64,000 nucleotides of DNA from Desulfocapsa sp050291935. GTDB lineage: Bacteria; Desulfobacterota; Desulfobulbia; Desulfobulbales; Desulfocapsaceae. The position numbers were made by a program, and so were the translations under genes. The first letter of the stretch is position 1, and each line of letters starts with the position of its first letter. Below are positions 24,362-33,290 of this stretch, piece after piece. The notes under the pieces were generated by a model that was not told where the DNA came from, made no database searches, and worked only from the letters and a program-made list of their open reading frames with translations. The DNA lies in NCBI GenBank assembly GCA_050291935.1, contig JBNKKR010000017.1, positions 5,617-69,616 of the forward strand, given 5' to 3'.

Positions 24362-26521
24362 TCAAGGTTTTCCTTTTCTTCTTCTGGCAAGGGCTTCTGC
24401 GGTATGGAGAACTTCAATGGACATCCCTTTCTTCTTTGCTCCACCCCGGAGCTGCATGATGCAACCGGGACAATCGGTGAGAAGGAGTTCCGCTTCCGTT
24501 GCCTTAATGGCTTCCAGTTTCTTTTCTAACAGTTGTTCAGAAAGTTCCGGAAATTTAGCCGAATAGGTTCCTCCAAATCCACAGCATAGTTCTGCCTCAT
24601 CAGCTTCCCTGTAGTCCATGCCAGCAGCACGGACTACATTTTTTGGCGCGTTGTGTACACCAAGTCCACGACAGAGATGACACGGGGCATGTAAGGTGGT
24701 CTTTTTACCATCGCCAACAAAATCATTTTCACTGAGTTGCAACACCTCATCAACAAAGGATGAATAGTCGATTATTTTTTTGCTAAAAGCAGCCACTTCT
24801 TCTTGTGAGATTTCGCCATTTTCCAGCAACACAGGATAGTTGTTCTTTAGATGAGAAGCACATGAGGCGCAAAGGCTTACAATATAATCCACCTCTTCTG
24901 TTGCAAATGCCCTTATATTTTGTAAGGCTACTTCTCGGGCAACCCGCATCTCCCCCATCATCTGCAACGGTAAGCCACAACAGGATTGCTGCATTGGAAA
25001 AGACATGGCCACACCGTGACCTGCAAACAACTCAACGGCGGCAATCATTTGTTCAGGATAGACAAAATCCTGTACACAACCAGCAAAGAGCCCCACCTTG
25101 TAGCGAGAGCTTTTACTGCTTGGGCAAAGAGTCTGCCATCTGTCACGAAATGGGATTTCCGCTATGGCCGGCAGAACCTTAAAATCATGCTTTTTAAAAA
25201 ACATCATGGGCAGATGACGCAGATATCCATCGCTGTCAGACACCGGTTTTTGTGCCCATTTTGCCATCCGCAGCAGTCTATGAAAAAGCTTTCTATTCTT
25301 TAGCACTTTTCCAAGCAACACACTGGGTAATGGGTGTCCCTTGGCATCTTGAATTCGAGTATGAACCTCTTTGATCAGTCTTGGAAGGTCAATACCACCA
25401 GCACAAATATCTTTACATGCCTCGCAATTGATACAGTTTTGCACCAACTGCGCGGCCTTTTCCGGCCCATGGAAAAAGTAGGTCAACACCAGCCCTATGG
25501 CGCCAATATAGATATGCCCCATTTTATGCCCTCCAACCAGACGATACACTGGACAGACATTGGCACAGGCGCCACAGCGGACACACCGAAAGAGTTGGGA
25601 AAATAAGGGATCATCAGCCATCTCCCTACGACCATTATCAAGGACGACAAAATGGATCTGCTTTTGCTGGTCAGTTGCGGCGGCGCACTCGTTGGAACCG
25701 GTAATCCAGGTAATATAGGACGTTATCGCCTGGGCTGTTGCATTTTTGGTGAGCACCTTAATAAGGCTTAATGCATCTTCAATGGAGGGTACCAGTTTGT
25801 CAAGTCCTAAAAGTGCCACATGTACACGTGGTAATGTGGTGACAAGACGAGCATTCCCCTCATTGGTAACCAAACCGATTGTTCCGGTATCGGCAACGGC
25901 CACATTAGCCCCACTGATCCCCATATCAGCTTCAATAAATTTTGCCCGAAGTTCCCTGCGGGCCACCTTTACCAGTTTTTCAATATCTTCTTCCTGCTTC
26001 TCTCCGGTAACATCGCTAAACAGATCACCCACCTGGTATCTTGAAAGATGGATGGCAGGCATTACCATATGGGAAGGCCCCTCCTTTCTCAGTTGAATAA
26101 TCCATTCCCCAAGATCTGTTTCGGTGACCTCCATCCCCTCTGCTTCCAAGGCGTGATTTAAGAGGGTTTCTTCAGCAGTCATCGATTTTGATTTTATTAT
26201 TTTTTGACTATTGCTCTTCTTTGCTATTGTACAGATAATCTCATTGGCCTCGGCAGCATCTTTTGCGTAATGGACTGTTGCTCCAGCGGCGGTGCCATTT
26301 TTCTTAAACTCATCATATAAAAAGTCAAGATGTGCGGCAACTCCGTCTTTGATGGATGCCACATCGTTAACGAGTTGTTCCACATCGTATTTTGAAAATG
26401 CCTTTTTCCGTCCACCTCGGTATGCTACGGCAAATGTATCAAGTGCTTTTCGTAAAAATTCGTTATCCAGTGATTCCTGGCACTCTTTACGATAGTCTTT
26501 CAGGGTTTGCGCTTTTTGCAT
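24362..26521 (-). CDS. LutAB fusion: L-lactate oxidation iron-sulfur protein
   Basis: A 719-residue fusion of LutB (LldF) and LutA (LldE), as seen in several sulfate reducers. Residues 60-300 form the LUD domain, with A-D-T-G-T-I-G-L-V-T-N-E-G-N-A-R at about 210-226. Two ferredoxin-type 4Fe-4S motifs follow: C-x2-C-x2-C-x3-C at 313-323 and 363-373. The C-terminal part carries the paired CCG domains of heterodisulfide-reductase/LutA type (C-C-G-L-P about 514, C-A-S-C about 551, C-C-G-F-G-G about 646, C-P-G-C about 684). With LutC it oxidises L-lactate to pyruvate, delivering electrons to the membrane. It starts 3 nt after the lutC stop, with GAGGAG overlapping the lutC end. Confidence 0.9.
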   Translation of the reverse strand: MQKAQTLKDYRKECQESLDNEFLRKALDTFAVAYRGGRKKAFSKYDVEQLVNDVASIKDGVAAHLDFLYDEFKKNGTAAGATVHYAKDAAEANEIICTIAKKSNSQKIIKSKSMTAEETLLNHALEAEGMEVTETDLGEWIIQLRKEGPSHMVMPAIHLSRYQVGDLFSDVTGEKQEEDIEKLVKVARRELRAKFIEADMGISGANVAVADTGTIGLVTNEGNARLVTTLPRVHVALLGLDKLVPSIEDALSLIKVLTKNATAQAITSYITWITGSNECAAATDQQKQIHFVVLDNGRREMADDPLFSQLFRCVRCGACANVCPVYRLVGGHKMGHIYIGAIGLVLTYFFHGPEKAAQLVQNCINCEACKDICAGGIDLPRLIKEVHTRIQDAKGHPLPSVLLGKVLKNRKLFHRLLRMAKWAQKPVSDSDGYLRHLPMMFFKKHDFKVLPAIAEIPFRDRWQTLCPSSKSSRYKVGLFAGCVQDFVYPEQMIAAVELFAGHGVAMSFPMQQSCCGLPLQMMGEMRVAREVALQNIRAFATEEVDYIVSLCASCASHLKNNYPVLLENGEISQEEVAAFSKKIIDYSSFVDEVLQLSENDFVGDGKKTTLHAPCHLCRGLGVHNAPKNVVRAAGMDYREADEAELCCGFGGTYSAKFPELSEQLLEKKLEAIKATEAELLLTDCPGCIMQLRGGAKKKGMSIEVLHTAEALARRRKGKP

Positions 26522-26524
26522 CTC

Positions 26525-27088
26525 TTACTCCTCCAACAACAAAATATGCATCTCCAATGGGCCGTGTACCCCAATGGCCAAAACTCGCTCGATATCAGCC
26601 GTTCGGCTGGGGCCTGTAATAAAAGCCGTGTAATTGGGAGTTTTTTGCATCATCTGCTTTAACTGTTTTTTGAGAATAAAACCATCTGCCACAATCCTGC
26701 TTTTTTTCAGCACACACACATGGGTTTCCGCTATCATTGTGGCCAAACGAAGATCTTCGCCAGGACAATCTATCACCACGGTACCCGTTTCACTAATGCC
26801 CCAGTCACCATAAGTAAAACCAACGTCCACGCCTAACAAATGGAAACGCAAACCTTCCCGGACAAAGTGAATACCATATTTTTCACACTCCTGTTGCAGC
26901 AAAAGAGTGTCCGCATCCGACAGTTGCGGCGCAGCTACTATTTTTTCTTCCTCACCAGAGGGTATGCTGCGCGCTCCGCCCTGTTTCACACACTGTTCAA
27001 CTCCATACTGGATGGCAGCCTCCATATCTTTTACCTCTGCTACGCAACAGCTTACGGCTTCTGCCTGGGTAATAAACGTTTGCAACAT
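26525..27088 (-). CDS. lutC: LutC/LldG L-lactate utilisation protein
   Basis: A 187-residue LUD-domain protein, the third component of the L-lactate oxidation complex. It shows the family core G-V-D-V-G-F-T-Y-G-D-W-G-I-S-E-T-G-T-V-V at about 88-107 and the terminal P-S-R-T-A-D-I-E-R-V-L-A-I-G-V-H-G-P motif. It lies directly upstream of lutAB and about 180 bp after glcF; that gap holds a palindromic repeat element (27137-27283) unlike the tight spacing elsewhere in the operon. Confidence 0.92.
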   Translation of the reverse strand: MLQTFITQAEAVSCCVAEVKDMEAAIQYGVEQCVKQGGARSIPSGEEEKIVAAPQLSDADTLLLQQECEKYGIHFVREGLRFHLLGVDVGFTYGDWGISETGTVVIDCPGEDLRLATMIAETHVCVLKKSRIVADGFILKKQLKQMMQKTPNYTAFITGPSRTADIERVLAIGVHGPLEMHILLLEE

Positions 27089-27136
27089 GGGATCATCCCC
27101 CTCTTTACCTCTATTTTGTTATGGACTGACACTATC

Positions 27137-27283
27137 TAGTGTCTATCCAGAAATAGGTCATTTTTCACGAGATCAAGGAGCATAGAAAAATAAAAAGCGC
27201 AGCATATTAGACATATGTGAGCATTTTTATTTTTCGTAGCGACGCAGAGATCGGGAAAAAGGGCCATTTATGGGCTGACACTA
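27137..27283. repeat. MITE-like 147-bp palindromic element between glcF and lutC
   Basis: The whole segment is an imperfect palindrome. Both ends read TAGTGTC inward, and the arms keep matching (CCA-AAAT, TTTTTC-CGA) to an inner pair AAAAATAAAAA/TTTTTATTTTT with a small loop. In addition, a 20-bp near-perfect direct repeat, TTATGGRCTGACACTATCTA, occurs at 27119-27138 and 27268-27287, spaced one element length apart. The right copy encodes the last codons and stop of glcF. There is no coding capacity. It looks like a non-autonomous insertion (MITE) or a mobile RNA-hairpin repeat placed inside an operon; the target-site duplication could not be defined. Confidence 0.6.
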
Positions 27284-28563
27284 TCTAAGCTTTCAGCATA
27301 AAGCTCCACCACATGTTTCACCCGTATCCCTTTATTTTTATGGGATAATAGATCAATAAGCTGCATCATACAGGCCGGGCAACTGGTGGCCACAGTCCTT
27401 GCCCCTGTGGCAATAATATTTTCGGCCTTTTGCTCGCCAATATTTCTTGATAGTAATGGATGATAGAGAGTAAATGTCCCCCCGCATCCGCAGCAACTTC
27501 CAGCATCATGCATTTCAAGCAGCCTTTCACCTGCCGCTTGAATTATTTTTCTTGGCTGAGACGATATCCCAAGCGCATTTTTCAAATGACAGGGATCATG
27601 ATAGGTAACGCCTTCTGAGCTTCGGATTGCCTTCTCCCCAACACCGCATTTATCCACCAAGAATTCCGTAATATCCATGGTTTTGGCTGCAAAATCCTCC
27701 AAAGAGTCTCTGATCTCGCTTGAACCAGTATATTTTTTAGGCCACAGTTCTTTGATGGTTGCACTACAGGATGCACAAGGGGTGATAAGATAATCAAATG
27801 CTGCGTTTTGAAAACATCTTATATTTTGTTCCACCAGCAGGTTAAAAGTTTTTTGATCGCCACTTGCAAGAGCAGGAATGCCACAACAGGACTGATTTGC
27901 TGGCATAAACACACCAACACCATGAAATTCCATAATTTTGAGTATGGAAGTGCCAATGGAGACAAACATCTTATCCACTGCACAACCAGGGAAAAAGGCA
28001 ACCCGTCTTTCATGGGTGTTATGTGCTACGTAAAGATGTGGTGCTATCTTGCTCAATGGTCGTAATGCAAGTCTATGAAAATGACGATCTTTCACCCCAG
28101 GTATTACCATTCTTACACAGTTGGATTGTAAAACTGTATCCACTTCACGGATCATTAGCTTTTGCATTTTTGCAGTACAGGTAACAAGCACACCAAAGAG
28201 TCGTGGATTTAGGAGTACAACCCGTAAAACCAGTTTTTTCAGGGGTGAGAAGCCAAAATAGTCCGCCATAATTGTCCTGGCCTGCACAAAGATATCCAGG
28301 ATGTTGACCCCACTGGGGCAGTTTGCCTCACAACTCCCACACATCAAACAACGATTCAGCGCATCCCTTACTCCCTCTGGATCCCGTACTATTTCCTTGG
28401 ACAGCGCTCCAAGAAGAGCAATTTTCCCTCGCGTTACGTCTGCCTCCTTTGCTGTTTGTTTAAATACCGGACAAACGGCCTGGCACATACCGCAACGCAT
28501 GCAAGTGATCAACTCATCGTCAAGCTGCTTTAACTGTCTTAAATAGCTACTTAAATCTGCCAT
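27268..28563 (-). CDS. glcF: GlcF-like iron-sulfur subunit of lactate/glycolate oxidase
   Basis: A 431-residue (Fe-S)-binding protein. Two C-x2-C-x2-C-x3-C-P clusters (21-31 and 72-82) are followed by two CCG domains (C-C-G-I-P about 226, C-A-S-C about 263, C-C-G-C-G-G about 357, C-P-A-C about 395). It passes electrons from the FAD subunit GlcD, encoded immediately upstream (23-bp gap). The substrate is probably D-lactate or another 2-hydroxyacid, given the neighbouring LutABC genes. Its last few codons lie inside a direct repeat flanking the palindromic element downstream. Confidence 0.9.
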   Translation of the reverse strand: MADLSSYLRQLKQLDDELITCMRCGMCQAVCPVFKQTAKEADVTRGKIALLGALSKEIVRDPEGVRDALNRCLMCGSCEANCPSGVNILDIFVQARTIMADYFGFSPLKKLVLRVVLLNPRLFGVLVTCTAKMQKLMIREVDTVLQSNCVRMVIPGVKDRHFHRLALRPLSKIAPHLYVAHNTHERRVAFFPGCAVDKMFVSIGTSILKIMEFHGVGVFMPANQSCCGIPALASGDQKTFNLLVEQNIRCFQNAAFDYLITPCASCSATIKELWPKKYTGSSEIRDSLEDFAAKTMDITEFLVDKCGVGEKAIRSSEGVTYHDPCHLKNALGISSQPRKIIQAAGERLLEMHDAGSCCGCGGTFTLYHPLLSRNIGEQKAENIIATGARTVATSCPACMMQLIDLLSHKNKGIRVKHVVELYAESLDSVSP

Positions 28564-28586
28564 TGAATATGCCTACACAAGCGAAT

Positions 28587-29972
28587 CTAAAAAATTTTCC
28601 CAGGGTTGAAGATGTTTTTGGGATCCATTGCCACTTTGAGTTTTCGGCTAAAATGAATATTCCCAACACCACACTCGTTTTTCAAAAACTTTGCTTTGGC
28701 AAGTCCTATTCCATGTTCACCGGAAAGGGTGCCTCCCAAAGCAATGGCAATATCAAAAATTTCTGCGATGGCCTCTTCCACCCTTCCCCACTCCTTGGCA
28801 TCACGACGGTCAGTAAGGATGGTAGGATGGAGATTTCCATCCCCCGCGTGGCCAAAGGTGCCAATGGTGAGGCTGTATTTCTGACTTATCTTCTCAAGAC
28901 TATCTATCATATCAGGGATTTTTGACCTGGGAACGGTTGCATCCTCAAGGACGCAGGTTGGCCTGAGACTGGCAAGGGCCGGCAGCGCATCACGTCGTGC
29001 CTGCCAAATTCTATTTTTTTCTTCAACGTCACCTGCAACTTTAATCTCTCTTGCCCTATTTTTTTTACAGATTTGAACTATTTGTTCAGATTCATCCGCC
29101 ACCTGGGCAGGATGTCCATCGACTTCAATTAACAACAGAGCCGCCGCATCAAGGGGTAAGCCCGCATGACGAAAGTTATCCACACTTCGTATGGTAAAGT
29201 TATCCATCATTTCAAGGGTGGCGGGTACTATTTTGGCAGCAATGATGGCGGCCACCGTTTCAGATGCCGCCTGGATGGAGTCAAAGATAGCAAGCATAGA
29301 ACGTGCACTTGCCGGAGGTGGGATCAATTTAAGTGTAATCTCACTAAACACTCCCAATGTCCCTTCCGAGCCCACCAGTAAACCGGCAAGATGTAATCCG
29401 GTTGCACATTTGACAGTTCTTGAACCACTTTTCACAAGGATTCCTTCGCTATCAAAAAATTCAATCCCCATCACATAATCTTTGGTCACGCCATATTTTA
29501 AACCTCGCAAACCACCTGCATTTTCGGCAACGTTTCCACCAAGGGTTGAAACCGCCTGACTTCCCGGATCCGGTGGATAAAAGAGCCCGCGGGAAGCCAC
29601 TTCCCTGGCAAATACTGCGGTAACGACGCCCGGTTCCACAACAGCATACAGATCCGCCTCATTGATTTCGATAATTCTGTTTAACTTGGTGGTCAAAATA
29701 ACAACGCCGCCATCCTGTGGAACCGTTCCACCGGATAAATTTGTGCCTGCACCTCGCACTGTAATGGGTAAATTATTTTCATAACAGAGCGCAACCACCT
29801 GCCCCAGCGCCTCGCTGGACTCCGGCCGAACCACAATACCAGGAGTGGTAGAATCCAACACGGCCGCATCATAGGAATAGGCATACCGATCCACTTCACT
29901 GGTCATTACGTTTTCTTCGCCAACATACTTTGCCATTAGTTTAGCAAAACTATTTCTCTGTTTTTGATTCAC
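28587..29972 (-). CDS. glcD: FAD-linked 2-hydroxyacid (D-lactate/glycolate) dehydrogenase
   Basis: A 461-residue GlcD/Dld2-type flavoprotein. The FAD_binding_4 domain carries V-R-G-A-G-T-N-L-S-G-G at about 73-83 and P-D-P-G-S-Q-A-V-S-T-L-G-G-N-V-A-E-N-A-G-G at about 133-153. The FAD-oxidase C-terminal domain carries G-D-G-N-L-H-P near 370 and G-G-T-L-S-G-E-H-G-I-G near 410. In sulfate reducers such GlcD/GlcF pairs next to LutABC serve D-lactate oxidation, which is my preferred reading; glycolate cannot be excluded. It lies in the operon between the TRAP transporter and glcF. Confidence 0.9.
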   Translation of the reverse strand: MNQKQRNSFAKLMAKYVGEENVMTSEVDRYAYSYDAAVLDSTTPGIVVRPESSEALGQVVALCYENNLPITVRGAGTNLSGGTVPQDGGVVILTTKLNRIIEINEADLYAVVEPGVVTAVFAREVASRGLFYPPDPGSQAVSTLGGNVAENAGGLRGLKYGVTKDYVMGIEFFDSEGILVKSGSRTVKCATGLHLAGLLVGSEGTLGVFSEITLKLIPPPASARSMLAIFDSIQAASETVAAIIAAKIVPATLEMMDNFTIRSVDNFRHAGLPLDAAALLLIEVDGHPAQVADESEQIVQICKKNRAREIKVAGDVEEKNRIWQARRDALPALASLRPTCVLEDATVPRSKIPDMIDSLEKISQKYSLTIGTFGHAGDGNLHPTILTDRRDAKEWGRVEEAIAEIFDIAIALGGTLSGEHGIGLAKAKFLKNECGVGNIHFSRKLKVAMDPKNIFNPGKIF

Positions 29973-30014
29973 GAAGTTTCCCCGATTATATTGTGCTTTT
30001 CACATTCATCCCGA

Positions 30015-31367
30015 TTAAGAGCCAAAAAAGATCGATGGCAGCCAGGTAACAATAATTGGAAAATAATAGATAAGGAGCAGACCGACAATCTGAATGGCAA
30101 CAAAGGGGATGATCCCTCGGTAAATATGGGTCATCTTAATTTCAGGTGGTGCCACACCAAGGAGATAAAAGAGAGCGTAACCAAACGGAGGTGTCAAAAA
30201 TGAAGTTTGCAAATTCACGCAGACCAGCATGGAAAACCACAGGGGATTAAATTCAAGCTCCATGGCAATGGGCATAAATATGGGGACGGTTACAAGCAGA
30301 ATTGCTGCCCAGTCAATAAACATCCCCATAAAAAATATAATACCCATCATTACCAAAAGCGCCATATTGGGTGACAGGCTTCCACCAACCAAAAGATCGG
30401 CAACCACATCGCCGCCGCCCATTGACAGAAAAACGGTACTGAAAAATTTTCCACCAATAAAAAGCATCATCACCATACAGGAGATTTTCAAGGTGGAGAC
30501 GCAAGACTCGTAAATCACCGAAACCGTAAGGGCCCGGTTAAAAAGGGCAAGAACTGCTGAACCGACTGCACCAAGTGCCGCCGCTTCAGTAGGCGTAGCG
30601 ACACCTGCCAAAATGGTTCCCATTACGGTGAGGATTAAGCCAATGGGTGGCAGCAGACTTTTAAGGGTCATTGACCACTTCTGTCCCGCACTGTATTTAC
30701 TTGCCTCTTCATCACTGATGGTAGGGCCAAGGGAGGGATTTATGGCACAACGAACAAAAATATAAAGAAAATAAAGCGCGGCAAGGAGAATTCCAGGCAT
30801 AATTGCCCCGGCAAACAGTTGCCCCACCGACGTCTCTTTCATTCCGGTCAACCCACCGTATACCACAAGCATTATCGATGGAGGTATTAAAATGCCAAGG
30901 GTTCCTGCCGAGCAGATAATGCCTGTGGTAAGTTCCTTTTGGTATCCTTTACTTAAAAGGGCTGGAGCGGCCAAAAGGCCCATTGCCACAACAGATGCGC
31001 CAATAATACCAGTGGTCGCGGCAAACACCGTGCAGACCACAACCACCGCCAGACCAAGGCCACCTTTGACCTTCCCCATGACCACATACAGGGCTTCAAA
31101 GAGTTTCTCGGCAACCTTAGATCTATCAAGGAGTTGCGCCATCAGGATAAAAAGCGGTATGGCAACCAGGGTGTAATTGTTCATTAACCCCCAGGTATTA
31201 TTGGCAAATATATCAAAAAGACCTCCTACATCAAACCCATTATCAATCAAACCAAACCAGGTTGCCACCGCCGCAAGGGTAAAGGCCAGAGGCAATCCAA
31301 GACAAATACTGACAATCAAGACCACAAACATGGCCACGGTCAAAAACTCAGGGCTCATGAAATCCAT
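30015..31367 (-). CDS. dctM: TRAP transporter large membrane subunit (DctM)
   Basis: A 450-residue integral membrane protein with about 12 predicted helices, typical of the transport-forming DctM subunit: early L-x-I-P-L-F-I-L-M-A, the S-A-G-T-L-G-I-L-I-P-P-S-I-M-L-V-V-Y-G segment at about 155-172, and A-T-P-T-E-A-A-A-L-G-A-V-G near 255. It uses an ion gradient to import the ligand presented by DctP. It starts 54 bp after dctQ and is followed 42 bp later by glcD, so uptake and oxidation are on one transcript. Confidence 0.95.
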   Translation of the reverse strand: MDFMSPEFLTVAMFVVLIVSICLGLPLAFTLAAVATWFGLIDNGFDVGGLFDIFANNTWGLMNNYTLVAIPLFILMAQLLDRSKVAEKLFEALYVVMGKVKGGLGLAVVVVCTVFAATTGIIGASVVAMGLLAAPALLSKGYQKELTTGIICSAGTLGILIPPSIMLVVYGGLTGMKETSVGQLFAGAIMPGILLAALYFLYIFVRCAINPSLGPTISDEEASKYSAGQKWSMTLKSLLPPIGLILTVMGTILAGVATPTEAAALGAVGSAVLALFNRALTVSVIYESCVSTLKISCMVMMLFIGGKFFSTVFLSMGGGDVVADLLVGGSLSPNMALLVMMGIIFFMGMFIDWAAILLVTVPIFMPIAMELEFNPLWFSMLVCVNLQTSFLTPPFGYALFYLLGVAPPEIKMTHIYRGIIPFVAIQIVGLLLIYYFPIIVTWLPSIFFGS

Positions 31368-31421
31368 GAAGTTTCTCCCTTTAAACAGAATAATTAACGA
31401 TCATACCAGCGTGGATTGATG

Positions 31422-31919
31422 TCATGCTTTCCCACGCACTATCTGAATATTTTTTAAAAATGTGGAAGTTCCCTGAAAAAACAGCATGGTAAAACCCAAT
31501 GCCATCAGGGCCTTAAAGGGCCAGATCATTGGCGCCCAACTGGTTGGATTACGCTCAAGCATGCTGGTTGATGTCCAGGCATACTGTATTGACGCATAGG
31601 ACATAAGAAGAAAGACCGGGAAAAAAAGCAGTCCATAGCCAAGCAGGTTAAACACCGCCTGGCCCTTTTTCCCAAAACGAGCCGTTACAATTTCAACTTT
31701 TACGTGTCCATCTTTTCCTTCTGTTAACGCAAGACCAAGCATATAGTGCACACCATAGATAAACATGGTCAGCTCAAAACCCCATACAGTTGGCGCATTA
31801 AAGATGTAGCGCATCACTATTTCATAGACCACCACAGCTACCAGAGGCAGCACCATAAGCGAGTTCACCTGGCCTATCTTCTCGTTTACCGTATCTATAA
31901 AATGTATAATCTTCTCCAT
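31422..31919 (-). CDS. dctQ: TRAP transporter small membrane subunit (DctQ)
   Basis: A 165-residue protein with four predicted membrane helices and the DctQ pattern: V-V-V-Y-E-I-V-M-R-Y-I-F-N-A-P-T-V-W at about 28-45 and E-G-K-D-G-H-V-K-V-E near 65-75. It is the helper subunit of DctM. A strong stem-loop lies between dctP and this gene. AGGAG precedes the ATG. Confidence 0.93.
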   Translation of the reverse strand: MEKIIHFIDTVNEKIGQVNSLMVLPLVAVVVYEIVMRYIFNAPTVWGFELTMFIYGVHYMLGLALTEGKDGHVKVEIVTARFGKKGQAVFNLLGYGLLFFPVFLLMSYASIQYAWTSTSMLERNPTSWAPMIWPFKALMALGFTMLFFQGTSTFLKNIQIVRGKA

Positions 31920-31936
31920 TTATAACTCCTTTGCCC

Positions 31937-31974
31937 CATTCACTGCCCCGTATCGGTTACGGGGGCAGTGAATG
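31937..31974 (-). promoter_or_regulatory. Intercistronic stem-loop between dctP and dctQ
   Basis: A 16-bp stem (31937-31952 with 31958-31974), interrupted only by one bulged G, with a 5-nt loop, placed just after the dctP stop. No T-run follows on the minus strand, so it is more likely an mRNA 3'-end protector or processing site than a terminator. Such hairpins often allow the binding protein to be made in excess over the membrane subunits (inference). Confidence 0.75.
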
Positions 31975-31980
31975 CTCTTC

Positions 31981-33135
31981 TTATTTGGTCACAGTACCGT
32001 TAATATAAGTTTCGTAAGACCATGGAGTTACATTGCCACGGGCATTACGCCAGATTTCAAACTCTTTGACAAAACTCTCCTGGGAATCGATGATCTTCTT
32101 CACATTTGGGCTTTTTGCCTTCATCTCATCCACATACTGCTTGGCAACCTTTCTAAATCCGATCAAGGTCTCCTTATCCATCTGTACGACTTCAACGGAT
32201 TCTTTCAGCTTGTTCATTGCCTGGGAGTTTAAATTCTGAATCCAGTTATAGGCCCACAACTGGGTCTCTTTGGCAGAGAGTTTAACGATTTCCTGAAGAT
32301 CTTGAGGCAGACTCTCCCATGCATCTTTATTAAAGAAAATGTAGCACTGGGAGGCGGGCTGATGCACACCTGGGGAAAGAACATATTTGGTAATCTCATC
32401 AAATCCCATGGGGTACGACATTGCGGGTGCTGAAAATTCAGCACCATCAAGCACTCCACGCTCAAGGGCAAGGTATACCTCACCTCCTGGCATTGGGGTT
32501 GCGGATGCGCCAAGACGATTCAGCATATCCATATACCAGCCAACGGTACGCACTTTCATACCTTTAAAATCTTCCATTTTGGTGGCACGCTTATTGGAAA
32601 AAATACCCATATCTTGTCCTGACTGGCCTGCCGGGAAAGCCACAAGGTTGTACTCGGCGTACAACGCCTGTGCCATCTCCAACCCACCACGCTCATAAAG
32701 CCAGATATTGTATCCTTCACTGTCAAGGCCAAAAGGAACATCACCTAAGGCAACAAAACCTTCGTCCTTTCCTTTCCAATAGCCTGCCCAATCGTGTCCG
32801 ACCTGAACGGACCCTTTTGATACAGCATCAAAGGTCTGCATGGCTGGTACCAGCTCTCCTGCTGAAAAGGGTTTGATATCAAGTCTTCCTGCAGAAGCAA
32901 GCCTTACCGAATCGGCAAAATGGACGGCCATATCGTAGAAGAGAAGCCCTTTTGACCAGGGCATTGCCATTTTCCAGCGAAATTTTTTATCTGAATTCTC
33001 AAACTTGACCCGTTTTGCCGATGCATGCCGATCATCAACACCAAACTTTTCACGTTTTCCCGCTTGAGCGGTTGAACTTCCAACGACCGCAAAACAGACC
33101 ACGGCAACCATTGCCAATAGCAAATTTTTCTTCAT
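31981..33135 (-). CDS. dctP: TRAP transporter substrate-binding protein (DctP), probably lactate
   Basis: A 384-residue periplasmic binding protein with a signal peptide (1-25, ending in A-Q-A). It has the DctP-fold strings G-R-L-D-I-K-P-F-S-A-G-E-L-V-P-A, the ligand-arginine region M-K-V-R-T-V-G at about 190, and the T-P-M-P-G-G-E-V-Y-L-A-L-E-R-G-V-L-D-G-A-E region. Co-transcription with lactate oxidation genes makes lactate or a related 2-hydroxy/2-oxo acid the likely ligand (inference from context). GAGGAGG lies 5 nt before the ATG. The sigma54 promoter at 33228-33243 is about 90 bp upstream. Confidence 0.9.
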   Translation of the reverse strand: MKKNLLLAMVAVVCFAVVGSSTAQAGKREKFGVDDRHASAKRVKFENSDKKFRWKMAMPWSKGLLFYDMAVHFADSVRLASAGRLDIKPFSAGELVPAMQTFDAVSKGSVQVGHDWAGYWKGKDEGFVALGDVPFGLDSEGYNIWLYERGGLEMAQALYAEYNLVAFPAGQSGQDMGIFSNKRATKMEDFKGMKVRTVGWYMDMLNRLGASATPMPGGEVYLALERGVLDGAEFSAPAMSYPMGFDEITKYVLSPGVHQPASQCYIFFNKDAWESLPQDLQEIVKLSAKETQLWAYNWIQNLNSQAMNKLKESVEVVQMDKETLIGFRKVAKQYVDEMKAKSPNVKKIIDSQESFVKEFEIWRNARGNVTPWSYETYINGTVTK

Positions 33136-33227
33136 TGTTTCCTCCTCAAATAGAGTAATTACATTCTGTAGTACCATTCACTGGCACCTATTTGATAATG
33201 GTCTTTCGAACCACATAAGGGTCACAC

Positions 33228-33243
33228 AGCAATTGCCATGCCA
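33228..33243 (-). promoter_or_regulatory. sigma54 (-24/-12) promoter of the lactate TRAP/lut operon
   Basis: On the minus strand the 16-mer TGGCATGGCAATTGCT differs from the consensus TGGCACG-N4-TTGCT at a single base (C to T). GG and GC are at the correct spacing. The expected transcript start is about 33216, some 80 nt before the dctP ATG. The gene directly upstream encodes a sigma54-dependent activator. Confidence 0.8.
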
Positions 33244-33290
33244 AATGGATTTTACGCTATAATATCTGGAAGATAGCCCAGTACAGAACA

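Noticed and set aside
27137..27283. Rho-independent terminator between glcF and lutC
   Set aside because: The palindrome is far longer than a terminator and no T-run follows a GC-rich stem on the minus strand; a MITE-like repeat explains it better.
31937..31974. Terminator after dctP
   Set aside because: The stem is strong, but no T-run follows on the transcribed strand, and dctQ/dctM obviously need to be transcribed.
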